57,785 bases of DNA from an uncultured Collinsella sp. (GTDB taxonomy: Bacteria > Actinomycetota > Coriobacteriia > Coriobacteriales > Coriobacteriaceae). A model generated the notes under the pieces. That model was not told where the DNA came from and did no database searches. It was given only the letters and a program-made list of their open reading frames with translations. This document shows positions 25,089 to 33,949 of the stretch, in pieces. A program made the position numbers and the translations under genes. Position 1 is the first letter of the stretch. Every line of letters starts with the position of its first letter. Where the stretch lies: positions 1 through 57,785 of the forward strand of contig CABSNK010000017.1 in NCBI GenBank assembly GCA_902479075.1. Reading direction: 5' to 3'.

Positions 25089-27335
25089 ATGACACTCGTA
25101 TCCAAGACCTTTGAGCTGTACGGCAAGACCTACACCTTTGAGTCGGGCGAGCTTGCCAAGCAGGCCACCGGCGCGTGCCTGGTCAAGCAGGGCGACACCA
25201 CGATGCTCGACACCGTGGTCGTCTCCAAGGAGCGCAAGAACTACGACTTCTTCCCGCTGACCGTCGACTTCAACGAGAAGATGTACGCCGCCGGCCGCAT
25301 CCCGGGTGGTTACCTCAAGCGTGAGGGCCGTCCCAGCGAGAAGGCCACGCTCACAGCGCGCATGATCGACCGCCCGATTCGCCCGAGCTTCCCGGACGGC
25401 TTCCGCAACGAGGTACACATCGTCACTACCTCGCTCGTCGCCGACCAGGTCAACCCCTTCGACGTCATCAACGTCATGGGTGCTTCCCTGGCCATGACGC
25501 TCGGCGGCGTTCCCTTCGAGGGCCCGCTTGCCTGCGTGCGCATCGGCCGTAACGTGGAGACCGGCGAGTTTATCGTCAACCCCACCTACGAGGAGCGCGA
25601 GAGCTCGGATCTGGACCTGGAACTGGGCGGATCCGCCGACTTTATCTCGATGGTCGAGGCCGGTGCCGAGGAGATCTCCGAGGACGACATGCTCGCCGCC
25701 ATGAAGTTTGGCCAGGAGGCCCTTGCTGCCTTCTGCCAGGCCCAGGACGAGTTTGTCGCCGAGTGGGAGCAGGTCAACGGCCCCATCGTCAAGAAGGAGT
25801 ATCCGCTTGACCAGCCCGTCGAGGAGGTCCAGGAGCGCATCTTCGCCCACTACGACGAGATGGCAGCTGCCCTTCGCGACGCCGACAAGCTCTCTCGTAT
25901 CGGTAAGGTCGAGGCTCTGAAGGAGTCCATCCGCGCCGAGTTTACCGAGGAGGAGCAGGCCGCTTGGGAGCGCGAAATCCCCGTGGCGCTCAAGAAGCTC
26001 GAGAAGAAGGCCATGCGCACCATGGTCGTCGAGACTGGTGAGCGCGTCGACGGCCGTGCCGCCGATGAGATTCGCCCCATCATGGTGAAGGATAACTATC
26101 TGCCGCTCGTTCACGGCTCCGGCCTGTTCCAGCGTGGCCAGACCCAGGTGCTCTCTGTCCTGTCGCTTGGCATGCTCAACGAGGGCCAGCGTCTTGATAC
26201 CATCGAGCCCACCGAGGGCAAGCGCTACATGCACCACTACAACTTCCCGCCGTTCTGCACCGGCGAGACTGGCCGCATGGGCAGCCCCAAGCGCCGCGAG
26301 ATCGGTCATGGCAACCTGGCCGAGCGCGCTCTGCTTCCGGTACTCCCCGACGAGAACGAGTTTCCCTACGCCATCCGCGTCGTCTCCGAGGTCATGGAGT
26401 CCAACGGCTCCTCTTCGATGGCTTCGACCTGCGGCTCCACGCTCGCCCTTATGGACGGCGGCGTGCCCATTAAGCGCCCAGTCTCCGGTATCGCCATGGG
26501 CCTGATCCAGGAGGAGGGCAAGACCGTGGTCCTGTCCGACATCCAGGGTCTCGAGGACTTCCTGGGCGACATGGACTTTAAGGTCACCGGCACCACCGAG
26601 GGCATCACCGCCCTGCAGATGGACAACAAGGCCACCGGTCTTACCTTCGACATCCTGGCCCGCGCCCTGCAGCAGGCCAAGGAGGGTCGCGCCTTCATCC
26701 TGCAGAAGATGCTCGATGTGATCCCCGAGCCGCGCCACACCACGCGCAGCACCGCTCCGCGCATCGTTTCCATCCAGGTTCCGACCGATAAGATCCGCGA
26801 CGTCATCGGTTCCGGCGGTAAGGTCATCCGCGGTATCCAGGACGAGACCGGCGCTTCGGTCGACATCCAGGAGGACGGCACCGTCTTTGTCGGCGGCACC
26901 GGCGAGTCGGTTGACCAGGCCGTCGAGCGCATCAAGCTCATCATCAAGGTTCCCGAGCCGGGCGAGGAGTACACCGGTCGCGTGGTCTCCATTCAGCCCT
27001 TCGGCGCCTTCGTGAACCTGCTGCCCGGCAAGGACGGCCTGCTGCACATCTCCCGCGTTGCCAAGGGCCGCGTGGAGAAGGTCGAGGACGTCCTCAACGT
27101 GGGCGACGAGGTCAAGGTCGTCGTCATCGAGGTCGACGATCGCGGCAAGATCTCGCTCGATCGTCTTGACAAGCCCGAGGCCCCGGCTCGCGCCGAGGGT
27201 GCCTCCGAGGGCGACGGCGAGCACTTCCAGCGCCGTGAGCGTCCGCGTCGCGAGCGCTCCGAGCGCAGCGACCGTCCGCGCCGTCCCGGCGACAACGGAG
27301 GCCGCAAGCCCCGCCGTCACCACGACGCCGAGTAA
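25089..27335 (+). CDS. pnp: Polyribonucleotide nucleotidyltransferase (PNPase)
   Basis: Phosphorolytic 3'-5' exoribonuclease. It has 748 residues: first RNase PH domain (from the N-terminus, with RPIRPSFPDGF), helical linker (about 215-310), catalytic second RNase PH domain (GRAADEIRPI, GSGLFQRGQTQ, SDIQGLEDFLGDMDFKV), KH domain (VIGSGGKVIRGI) and S1 domain (GAFVNLLPGKDGLLHIS). The last 50 residues are an Arg/Glu/Asp-rich tail that may bind RNA. ATG 25089 has AAAGGAGAAC upstream. Confidence 0.97.
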   Translation: MTLVSKTFELYGKTYTFESGELAKQATGACLVKQGDTTMLDTVVVSKERKNYDFFPLTVDFNEKMYAAGRIPGGYLKREGRPSEKATLTARMIDRPIRPSFPDGFRNEVHIVTTSLVADQVNPFDVINVMGASLAMTLGGVPFEGPLACVRIGRNVETGEFIVNPTYEERESSDLDLELGGSADFISMVEAGAEEISEDDMLAAMKFGQEALAAFCQAQDEFVAEWEQVNGPIVKKEYPLDQPVEEVQERIFAHYDEMAAALRDADKLSRIGKVEALKESIRAEFTEEEQAAWEREIPVALKKLEKKAMRTMVVETGERVDGRAADEIRPIMVKDNYLPLVHGSGLFQRGQTQVLSVLSLGMLNEGQRLDTIEPTEGKRYMHHYNFPPFCTGETGRMGSPKRREIGHGNLAERALLPVLPDENEFPYAIRVVSEVMESNGSSSMASTCGSTLALMDGGVPIKRPVSGIAMGLIQEEGKTVVLSDIQGLEDFLGDMDFKVTGTTEGITALQMDNKATGLTFDILARALQQAKEGRAFILQKMLDVIPEPRHTTRSTAPRIVSIQVPTDKIRDVIGSGGKVIRGIQDETGASVDIQEDGTVFVGGTGESVDQAVERIKLIIKVPEPGEEYTGRVVSIQPFGAFVNLLPGKDGLLHISRVAKGRVEKVEDVLNVGDEVKVVVIEVDDRGKISLDRLDKPEAPARAEGASEGDGEHFQRRERPRRERSERSDRPRRPGDNGGRKPRRHHDAE

Positions 27336-27358
27336 CAGCTACACATAGGCATCTCAAC

Positions 27359-27389
27359 AAGGGCGACTCCGGACAGGGGTCGCCCTTTT
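27359..27389 (+). terminator. Intrinsic terminator after pnp
   Basis: A 12-bp stem, 27359-27370 with 27376-27387 (one G-T pair), loop GGACA, with TTTT at 27386-27389. Its 3' arm and T run are also the first bases of the left arm of the large palindrome that follows, so the two structures compete. Confidence 0.9.
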
Positions 27390-27530
27390 GCTTGCGCCCG
27401 GGAGGGCCGCATATGAAGTTTCCTGCTCTACAGTCCTGCGCAAGACGGAAAGCACATTAAGTGCTTTCCTTTGCGTGCGGAACTCGCGATAAACTTCAAA
27501 TGCGTCCCTCCCGGGCGCAAGCAAAAGGGC
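27382..27530 (-). repeat. Family 1 palindromic element, copy A (core on minus strand)
   Basis: Arms 27382-27421 and 27491-27530 pair at 38 of 40 positions (the outer 25 bp are perfect; mismatches are only at 27407/27505 and 27413/27499). The enclosed 69-nt core (27422-27490), read on the minus strand, begins ATCGCGAGTTCCGCAC and ends GCAGGACTGTAGAGCAGG. In its centre is a 9-bp hairpin GGAAAGCAC/GTGCTTTCC with loop TTAAT. The core is homologous to that of copy B; the arms are not, apart from the six pairs AAGTTT/AAACTT next to the core. Confidence 0.93.
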
Positions 27531-27654
27531 TGGTTAGTGCCGCTCGCTATTGAGTTAGACAGTCTATTCAGTAGTCAGATTTCAGATCTGTAGATAGACG
27601 GTGCAGCATTTCCTCAGATAAAACCTACTTAAATAAGCCTGTCCTTTATTGGCA

Positions 27655-27795
27655 GGTCTGGTCTCAGCGGCCCCGGCACGGGCTAAGTTTATCGCGAGTT
27701 CCGCACGAACAGGAGGCCACTTAATGTGGCCTCCGTCGTGAGCAGGACTGTAGAGCAGGAAACTTAGCCCGTGCCGGGGCCGCTGAGACCAGACC
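27655..27795 (+). repeat. Family 1 palindromic element, copy B (core on plus strand)
   Basis: Arms 27655-27690 and 27760-27795 are perfectly complementary over 36 bp. The 69-nt core (27691-27759) has the same length and the same flanks as copy A: ATCGCGAGTTCCGCAC and GCAGGACTGTAGAGCAGG. Its central hairpin is GGAGGCCAC/GTGGCCTCC with loop TTAAT. Ten core positions differ from A; eight of them make four compensated base pairs. Confidence 0.95.
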
Positions 27796-27855
27796 GGCGG
27801 GATACACAGGTTCAGATGGGGCTTTGATGCATGGGTGGTCTGTTGGTGGGCAAAT

Positions 27856-27864
27856 GGGTATCAT
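27856..27864 (+). promoter_or_regulatory. GGGTATCAT promoter element for rnj
   Basis: GGGTATCAT lies about 120 nt before the rnj ATG, in the first ordinary sequence after element 1B. No -35 was recognised. Confidence 0.4.
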
Positions 27865-27983
27865 ACTGTGGTTACTGCATCGACTCTATGGTGCATGTTT
27901 GTACGTTCCCGGCGGTCGGTTTGCCAGAAGCGCCCCGTCGGTTGTTCCAGACCCGTTTCGAAGAAAGGAAACCACACGAACCT

Positions 27984-29654
27984 ATGGCAGCTAAAAAATC
28001 ATCTCCCTTGAAGATCATTCCGCTCGGCGGCCTTGACGGCATCGGCAAGAACATGACGGTCTTCGAGTGCGGCGACGACATGGTGCTCGTCGACGCCGGC
28101 CTCATGTTCCCCGACGACTCCCAGCCCGGTATCGATCTGGTGCTTCCCGACTACACCTATGTCCTGGAGAACGAGGAGAAGCTCCGCGGCATCATCGTCA
28201 CCCATGGCCACGAGGACCACACCGGTTCGCTTCCGTACCTGCTGCAGGACCTCAACAACAAGGTGCCCATCTTCTCGAGCAAGCTGACGCTCGGTTTTAT
28301 CGAGGGTAAGCTCTCCGAGTTCCGCATTCGCGCGCCCAAGTTCCGTGAGGTCAAGGGCGGCAGCCACGTCAATCTCGGTGGCATCTCGCTCGATTTCTTC
28401 TCCATGACGCACTCCATCCCCGGCGCTCTGGGCGTGTTCATTCGCACCAATCAGGGCACCGTCATGCACACGGGCGATTTTAAGCTCGACCAGACGCCCA
28501 TCGATGGCGTCACGCCCGACTATGCCGCCATCAGCCGCTTTGCTAAACAGGGCATCGACTTGCTGCTTTCCGACTCCACCAACGCCACGGTTCCGGGCTT
28601 TACCAAGTCCGAGGCCGAAGTCGGCCCCAACCTGCTGCACGCCATCAAGAACGCCCCGGGCCGCGTGTTCGTCGCGTCGTTCTCGAGCCACATCCATCGC
28701 CTACAGCAGATTTGCGACGCCGCTCGCAAGTGCGGCCGCAAGGTCGTCGTGACCGGACGCTCCATGCTCACCAACACCCGCGTGGCGCGCGAGCTGGGCT
28801 ACCTCAACATCGACGATGCCGATATCCTCGATGCCTTTGATATCGATAACCTACCCGACGATAAGATCGTCGTCATGTGCACCGGTTCGCAGGGCGAGCC
28901 GCTGTCGGCCCTGTCCCGCATGGCTAACGGCGAGCACAAGACGCTCTCCATCCACGAGGGCGATACCGTCATTCTTTCGGCAACTCCCGTTCCCGGCAAC
29001 GAGAAGGCCGTCCAGCAGGTCGTCAACAGCCTGGCCAAGCTCGGCTGCGACGTCTGGGATAAGAATCGCGCACTCGTTCATGTCTCGGGCCACGGCAGCC
29101 AGGAGGAGCTCAAGCTTCTGATGGCCATGGCCAAGCCCACCTACTTTATGCCGGTTCACGGTGAGGCCGTGCACCTGCGCGCCCATGCCCAGCTCGCCCG
29201 CAAGATGGGTCTTAAGGACGATCACATCTTTATCCTCGACAACGGTGACACGCTCGAGATGCGCGGCGGTATCGTCAAGCGCGGTGCGCCTGTCGAGTCC
29301 GGCGTCGTCTATGTTGACGGTCTGCGCATCGGCGACACCGATCCCATCGTCCTGCGCGATCGCCAAAAGCTCGCCAACGACGGTATGGTCACGGCCGTTG
29401 CCATCGTCTCGCTCAAGCACAAGAAGATCGAGGCTATCGAGTTCTCGGGCCGCGGTGTTTCGTTTGCCATCGACGACCAGTTCTCCGAGGATGCCTCTGC
29501 AGCCATCATGAAGATCATCGAGAAGGGCAAATTTAGCTTTACCAGCAGCGGATCCGATGCCATTCGCAAGGCCGTGCGCGATTCGCTCTCCAACTTTATC
29601 TGGAGCCGTACGCGCACCCGTCCGATGATCATCCCGGTCGTCATGGAGGTTTAG
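27984..29654 (+). CDS. rnj: Ribonuclease J
   Basis: Metallo-beta-lactamase/beta-CASP nuclease with endonuclease and 5'-3' exonuclease activity, central to mRNA decay and rRNA maturation. It has 556 residues. Metal motif VTHGHEDHTGSLPY is at about 73-86; MHTGDFKLDQTP, GTGSQGEP-type CTGSQGEPLSAL, VSGHGSQEELKLL and FMPVHGE are the other catalytic elements. ATG 27984 is supported by the family N-terminus (LKIIPLGGLDGIGKNM); AAAGGAA is 13 nt upstream. ftsK follows after 1 nt. Confidence 0.95.
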   Translation: MAAKKSSPLKIIPLGGLDGIGKNMTVFECGDDMVLVDAGLMFPDDSQPGIDLVLPDYTYVLENEEKLRGIIVTHGHEDHTGSLPYLLQDLNNKVPIFSSKLTLGFIEGKLSEFRIRAPKFREVKGGSHVNLGGISLDFFSMTHSIPGALGVFIRTNQGTVMHTGDFKLDQTPIDGVTPDYAAISRFAKQGIDLLLSDSTNATVPGFTKSEAEVGPNLLHAIKNAPGRVFVASFSSHIHRLQQICDAARKCGRKVVVTGRSMLTNTRVARELGYLNIDDADILDAFDIDNLPDDKIVVMCTGSQGEPLSALSRMANGEHKTLSIHEGDTVILSATPVPGNEKAVQQVVNSLAKLGCDVWDKNRALVHVSGHGSQEELKLLMAMAKPTYFMPVHGEAVHLRAHAQLARKMGLKDDHIFILDNGDTLEMRGGIVKRGAPVESGVVYVDGLRIGDTDPIVLRDRQKLANDGMVTAVAIVSLKHKKIEAIEFSGRGVSFAIDDQFSEDASAAIMKIIEKGKFSFTSSGSDAIRKAVRDSLSNFIWSRTRTRPMIIPVVMEV

Positions 29655-29655
29655 T

Positions 29656-32433
29656 TTGGCGCGCGGATCTGCACAAAACGCCAAAGGCAATAAGGCCAAC
29701 AACCAACCGGCATCTGCTAAGGGTGCCGGTTCCCATCTGCGTGCCAATAAGGGTCACGAGGCGGAGTTCGATGAGTTCGAGCCCCTGGTCGAGCCTTCGG
29801 CCAATCGCGATATCGCCGGCGTGGTCATTGCCGTTTTGGCGATTGCGTCCTTCATTGCCGTGATTTCCCCGGCAACGGCACCCGTGACGGCTGCGGTTGC
29901 CGGTTTCTACCATCTTGGCTTTGGCCTGGGCGCCTACGTGCTGCCGATCGTCATCTTGCTGTTTGCCGCCACGCTCTTTTTGGGTGAGGACTCGCCGCTC
30001 AACATTCGCTCGGTTGCGGGCGGTGCCGTGGTCTTTGTGGCCATTGTTTCCATCCTGTCGCTAATGGTGCCGGGTACGACCGACTCGTGCGACCTCATGT
30101 TTACGCCGCAGAACCTTTCCGCGTCGGGCGGCTACATTGGCGCCTTTATCGCAAGTACCTTGCAAAACGCCCTGGGTAAACCTATTGCCATGGTTGTCTT
30201 GCTGGGGCTTGTCGTCGTTGGCCTGGTCATTATCGGCTTCTCGGTGGGCGGCGTCTTGCGCTCCGCACGCGATCGCGCCGCCGATTTTGCCGAGCGCCGT
30301 CGTGCCGATGTCAATGCGAGCCCGTGGGGCGATGAAGAGGCCCTGTCGGTTCCCGGCGTTGCCCGTCCGCACCTGAGCATTCTGCGCCAGAAGGGAACTG
30401 ACGCCGCCGTGACCACGGTCATGGGTAGCAATGTTGATCCTGTTTTGGATGACGACGAGGACGATGACCCGTTTGTCGACGTTTCCGAGGCCGTGGAGGC
30501 CGAGCGAGCCAAGACCACGCTGCTGCCGCGTCGCCATGCCAAGAAGGGCAAGGCCGCACCCAAGCTCAACACGAGCGAGCCCGACCCGTCTTGGTCCGAT
30601 AGCGAAATCGAACTCACCGAGGGCGATGACGAGGGTGACGAGACTCCGCTCGAGACCGCCAAGACAGCCTTGCTGCCGCGTCGCCGTGCCAAGGCAGGAC
30701 AGGTCACCGGACAGTTTTCGATGGAAGACGACCCGGACAAGGCTGACGAGTCCGAACCGCCGTTTACCGTGAATCCCGTTTCGGCAGCTCCGCAGATCCC
30801 CGACTTCCTAAAGCATCCCAAGGTTGCCGATACCTCCTCCTCTACGGCTTCCGCAGCTCCTGTTGCAGGCGGCGATGGGGGAGCGGATGGCACCGCTGCC
30901 GATGCCGAGGGCGAACAAGAGGATGGCCTCAAGCTCCCGCCGCTCGAAATCCTGCACGCCAATCCGCAGTCGGCGTCCTCCGCGTCTTCTGATAAGGAGC
31001 TGGAACAGACTGCCGAGTCGTTGCAGTCCACCTTGCTTGAGTTTGGCCGTAGCGCCCGCGTTGTCGGCTGGATTGCCGGCCCCACGGTCACGACCTTTAA
31101 GCTGCAGCCCGGTGAGGGCGAGCGCGTGAGCAAGATCTCGAGCCTCGAGGACGATATCGCGCTTTCGCTTGCCGCCCAGTCGGTGCGCATCTTCGCGCCG
31201 ATCCCCGGCACCTCGCTCGTTGGTATCGAGATTCCCAATCGCAAGCGTCAGAACGTCAACCTGGGCGACGTGCTTCCCTATGTGAAGGGCGGTCCGCTCG
31301 AGCTTGCTATCGGTCGCGATGCCGAGGGCACGCCGGTTGTCGCCGACCTCGCCAAGATGCCCCACCTGCTTATCGCCGGTACCACCGGTTCCGGTAAGTC
31401 GGTCATGATCAACTCCATCATCACGACCCTGCTCATGCGCGCGCTTCCCGAGGACGTTCGTCTGATCATGGTCGACCCCAAGCGCGTCGAGCTTGCGGGC
31501 TATAACGGCCTGCCGCATCTCTACGTGCCCGTGGTGACCGAGCCCAAGCAGGCGGCCAGTGCACTGCAGTGGGCCGTGTCCGAGATGGAGCGTCGCCTGA
31601 AGGTCTTCGAGCGCCTCAACGTTCGCAAGATTTCGACCTATAACGAAAAGCAGGCCGCCGGCGAGTTTGAACACTACGATAACCCGCCGCAAAAGATGCC
31701 CTATCTGGTCATCATCATCGACGAGCTTTCGGACCTGATGATGGTTGCCGGCAAGGATGTCGAGGCCTCAATCGTCCGTATCGCCCAGCTGGGCCGTGCC
31801 GCCGGTATTCACCTTATCGTGGCTACGCAGCGCCCCAGCTCTAACGTGGTGACGGGCCTTATTAAGGCCAACATCACCAACCGTATTGCCTTTAACGTGG
31901 CTACGGGCATCGATTCCCGCGTTATTATCGACCAGATGGGCGCCGAAAAGCTTACTGGTTTGGGCGACATGCTGTTTTCCAAGGTCGACTGGGGCAAGCC
32001 CCGCCGTATCCAGGGCTGTTTTGTCTCGGACGACGAGATCAACGAGATCGTCGAGTTCGTTAAGTCGCAAAGCGAGCCCGACTATCACGAGGAGATTCTG
32101 TCTGCCGTGGCGCCCGCTTCCATGTCCATGGCTGGTGGTGGCATTGTTCGCACGGGCGTTGCCGAGCCGCAAGATGACGACCCGCTTATCTGGGAAGCCG
32201 CCCATATTGTGGTGGAATCGCAGCTGGGCTCCACATCTGGCCTGCAACGCCGCCTCAAGGTTGGCTATGCGCGCGCCGGGCGTATTATGGACATGCTGGA
32301 AGAAAAGGGTGTCGTCGGCCCGCCCGACGGTTCCAAGCCGCGCGAGGTCCTGCTGGACGAGGAGGGGCTCGCCGCGCTGGAGTCTGTCGACGCCGAGATG
32401 GCACGTGAAGATCGTGAGTTTGGAGGATTCTGA
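29656..32433 (+). CDS. ftsK: DNA translocase FtsK/SpoIIIE
   Basis: Septal DNA pump that clears chromosomes from the division plane. It has 925 residues: several membrane helices (about 50-200), a long acidic and Ala/Ser-rich linker (about 215-445) containing two copies of a KTALLPRR-type motif (TTLLPRRHAKKGKA and TALLPRRRAKAGQV), the RecA-like motor with Walker A AGTTGSGKSV near 575, and the C-terminal winged-helix gamma domain that reads polarity sequences (SGLQRRLKVGYARAGRIMDM). TTG 29656 follows GGAGG at 29645-29649. The next gene overlaps its stop (TGATG). Confidence 0.94.
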   Translation: MARGSAQNAKGNKANNQPASAKGAGSHLRANKGHEAEFDEFEPLVEPSANRDIAGVVIAVLAIASFIAVISPATAPVTAAVAGFYHLGFGLGAYVLPIVILLFAATLFLGEDSPLNIRSVAGGAVVFVAIVSILSLMVPGTTDSCDLMFTPQNLSASGGYIGAFIASTLQNALGKPIAMVVLLGLVVVGLVIIGFSVGGVLRSARDRAADFAERRRADVNASPWGDEEALSVPGVARPHLSILRQKGTDAAVTTVMGSNVDPVLDDDEDDDPFVDVSEAVEAERAKTTLLPRRHAKKGKAAPKLNTSEPDPSWSDSEIELTEGDDEGDETPLETAKTALLPRRRAKAGQVTGQFSMEDDPDKADESEPPFTVNPVSAAPQIPDFLKHPKVADTSSSTASAAPVAGGDGGADGTAADAEGEQEDGLKLPPLEILHANPQSASSASSDKELEQTAESLQSTLLEFGRSARVVGWIAGPTVTTFKLQPGEGERVSKISSLEDDIALSLAAQSVRIFAPIPGTSLVGIEIPNRKRQNVNLGDVLPYVKGGPLELAIGRDAEGTPVVADLAKMPHLLIAGTTGSGKSVMINSIITTLLMRALPEDVRLIMVDPKRVELAGYNGLPHLYVPVVTEPKQAASALQWAVSEMERRLKVFERLNVRKISTYNEKQAAGEFEHYDNPPQKMPYLVIIIDELSDLMMVAGKDVEASIVRIAQLGRAAGIHLIVATQRPSSNVVTGLIKANITNRIAFNVATGIDSRVIIDQMGAEKLTGLGDMLFSKVDWGKPRRIQGCFVSDDEINEIVEFVKSQSEPDYHEEILSAVAPASMSMAGGGIVRTGVAEPQDDDPLIWEAAHIVVESQLGSTSGLQRRLKVGYARAGRIMDMLEEKGVVGPPDGSKPREVLLDEEGLAALESVDAEMAREDREFGGF

Positions 32434-33923
32434 TGGCTGCACGCTTTGGTGACATGCTGCTCGAACAGCGTCGCCGGATGGGCCTTTCCATCCAACAGGT
32501 CGCCAACACCATCAAAATCAGACCGCAGATCATCGAGTTTTTCGAGACCGGTAACTTTGCATCGATGCCCCCGCGCGGCTATGCGCAGGGCATGATTTCG
32601 AGCTATGCTCGCTTTTTGGGGCTTAACCCGCGCGAGGTCGTCAACGCTTATTTTGACGACCTCATGGCATATGAACGCGAGACCTCGCAGCAGGGCGGTC
32701 GTTTTCAGGATGCTGCCGGCTACGTTAACTCGCGTTCGTCGGTCGATAACGGACGCTTTCTGATGGTTCAGGGAGGACGCTCGACGCGGTACGGTCAGCG
32801 TCCTCCGCAGGCGGGCTATGTCACCGAGACGGGCTCCAGCGAGGAGATTCGTTCTCAGCGAGATCGCTTTCGCAGTACGCCTATGCCGGATGACCGTGCG
32901 CTTCCCGCCGCTCGCGGGTTGAGTCGCGATCCTCGCGCCGGTTACGGTGACGGAGGCTACTCCGGTCGTGGTTATCGCGGAGTTTCTGCCGGGCGTTCCC
33001 GCGGTGGTTACGCCGACGCCGATACCACGCAGGTGGCGCCGCGCCTTCGTTCGCAATCGCAGCCTTACGGCCAGCGCTCTTCGGCGCCTCGCTCTGACCA
33101 ACGTGGCTATCAGAACCGTGGTGAGCTTGCGCCGCGTTCGGGCCAGCGTGGCTCGCAGCGCCAGGGCGGCTATCGTGGTCGTCCCGATAGCGGTCGTGGC
33201 CGTATACCGCAGGTAAACGGGCGCGGTGGTTCTAATCGCGGACGCGGCGGTGGACGTGCACCCCAGAACAATGGACTTGATCCGCGCATCATCTACGCCG
33301 GCATCGGTGCCGTGGCGCTTTTGCTGATTTTGCTCATCGTGGTCCTCCTACGTGGCTGCGGCTCTTCTGCACCTGAGTCGACGCCCGAGACGCCCGCGGC
33401 CACCAAGACGACGACCAAGAAGTCTTCCAAGAAGACCGAATCCGTTGACGAGGATGAAGGCACCGACGAGGCGATTGATTCTGCCGATTCCGATGCCGCC
33501 AAGGCGACGGCGAAAAAGGAAGAGGACGAGGTCATCAAGGTTAAGGTCTCCGTTGCCAAGGGCAAGACCGCCTGGATTGAGGTCAAGGTCGACGGTAAAT
33601 CGGTCTATGGCGCCCAGGCGACAGGTCCCTTTGAGCAGGAGTACACGCCCGAGTCCTCGATCGAGATCACCACGTCCAAGCCCTCCGACGTCACGGTTAC
33701 CAAGAACGGTGAAAAGGTCCGCTATGACACCAAGACATCGGGCGTGGCACGCGTGACCATTACCGTTCCCAAGAAGGAGACCACAGACTCCAAGGACGGC
33801 GAAAGTACCGACGGCACCGATACTGCTAACGGCACCGACGCCCAGTCTGCCGACGGCACCGACACGGCATCCGACGGGCAGACAGCGAACGGTTCAGATG
33901 ACTATTCGTACGACAGCTACTAA
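32433..33923 (+). CDS. rodZ: RodZ-like membrane protein with HTH domain and Arg-Gly-rich linker
   Basis: A 496-residue bitopic protein. Residues 1-70 form a Cro-type helix-turn-helix of the RodZ kind (LLEQRRRMGLSIQQVANTIK). Residues about 85-285 form a low-complexity linker rich in Arg, Gly, Tyr and Gln with many RG and RGG units. A single membrane helix lies at about 286-307. The outer part has a Thr/Lys and acidic spacer, a DUF4115-like domain (KVKVSVAKGKTAWIEVKVDG, in part) and a Ser/Asp/Thr-rich tail ending YSYDSY. RodZ proteins link MreB to the cell-wall elongation machinery. The RG linker is unusual and would be predicted to bind nucleic acid or phase-separate. ATG 32433 overlaps the ftsK stop. 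Confidence 0.85.
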   Translation: MAARFGDMLLEQRRRMGLSIQQVANTIKIRPQIIEFFETGNFASMPPRGYAQGMISSYARFLGLNPREVVNAYFDDLMAYERETSQQGGRFQDAAGYVNSRSSVDNGRFLMVQGGRSTRYGQRPPQAGYVTETGSSEEIRSQRDRFRSTPMPDDRALPAARGLSRDPRAGYGDGGYSGRGYRGVSAGRSRGGYADADTTQVAPRLRSQSQPYGQRSSAPRSDQRGYQNRGELAPRSGQRGSQRQGGYRGRPDSGRGRIPQVNGRGGSNRGRGGGRAPQNNGLDPRIIYAGIGAVALLLILLIVVLLRGCGSSAPESTPETPAATKTTTKKSSKKTESVDEDEGTDEAIDSADSDAAKATAKKEEDEVIKVKVSVAKGKTAWIEVKVDGKSVYGAQATGPFEQEYTPESSIEITTSKPSDVTVTKNGEKVRYDTKTSGVARVTITVPKKETTDSKDGESTDGTDTANGTDAQSADGTDTASDGQTANGSDDYSYDSY

Positions 33924-33949
33924 GGCTCCCCGTACCGAAAGGAAGTACC

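Larger units (their letters stand above)
27336..27983. other. Gene-free interval between pnp and rnj
   Basis: 648 nt without a credible gene. It holds the pnp terminator, palindromic element 1A (27382-27530), about 125 nt of AT-richer sequence with only minor inverted repeats such as CAGAT/ATCTG around 27588-27600, element 1B (27655-27795), and the rnj promoter region. Short reading frames here have no family resemblance. Confidence 0.8.

Noticed and set aside
27382..27795. Family 1 elements as integron attC sites or IS inverted ends
   Set aside because: No attC-type R/L boxes, no integrase, no transposase between the copies. The conserved part is the centre and not the ends, the reverse of attC and IS organisation.
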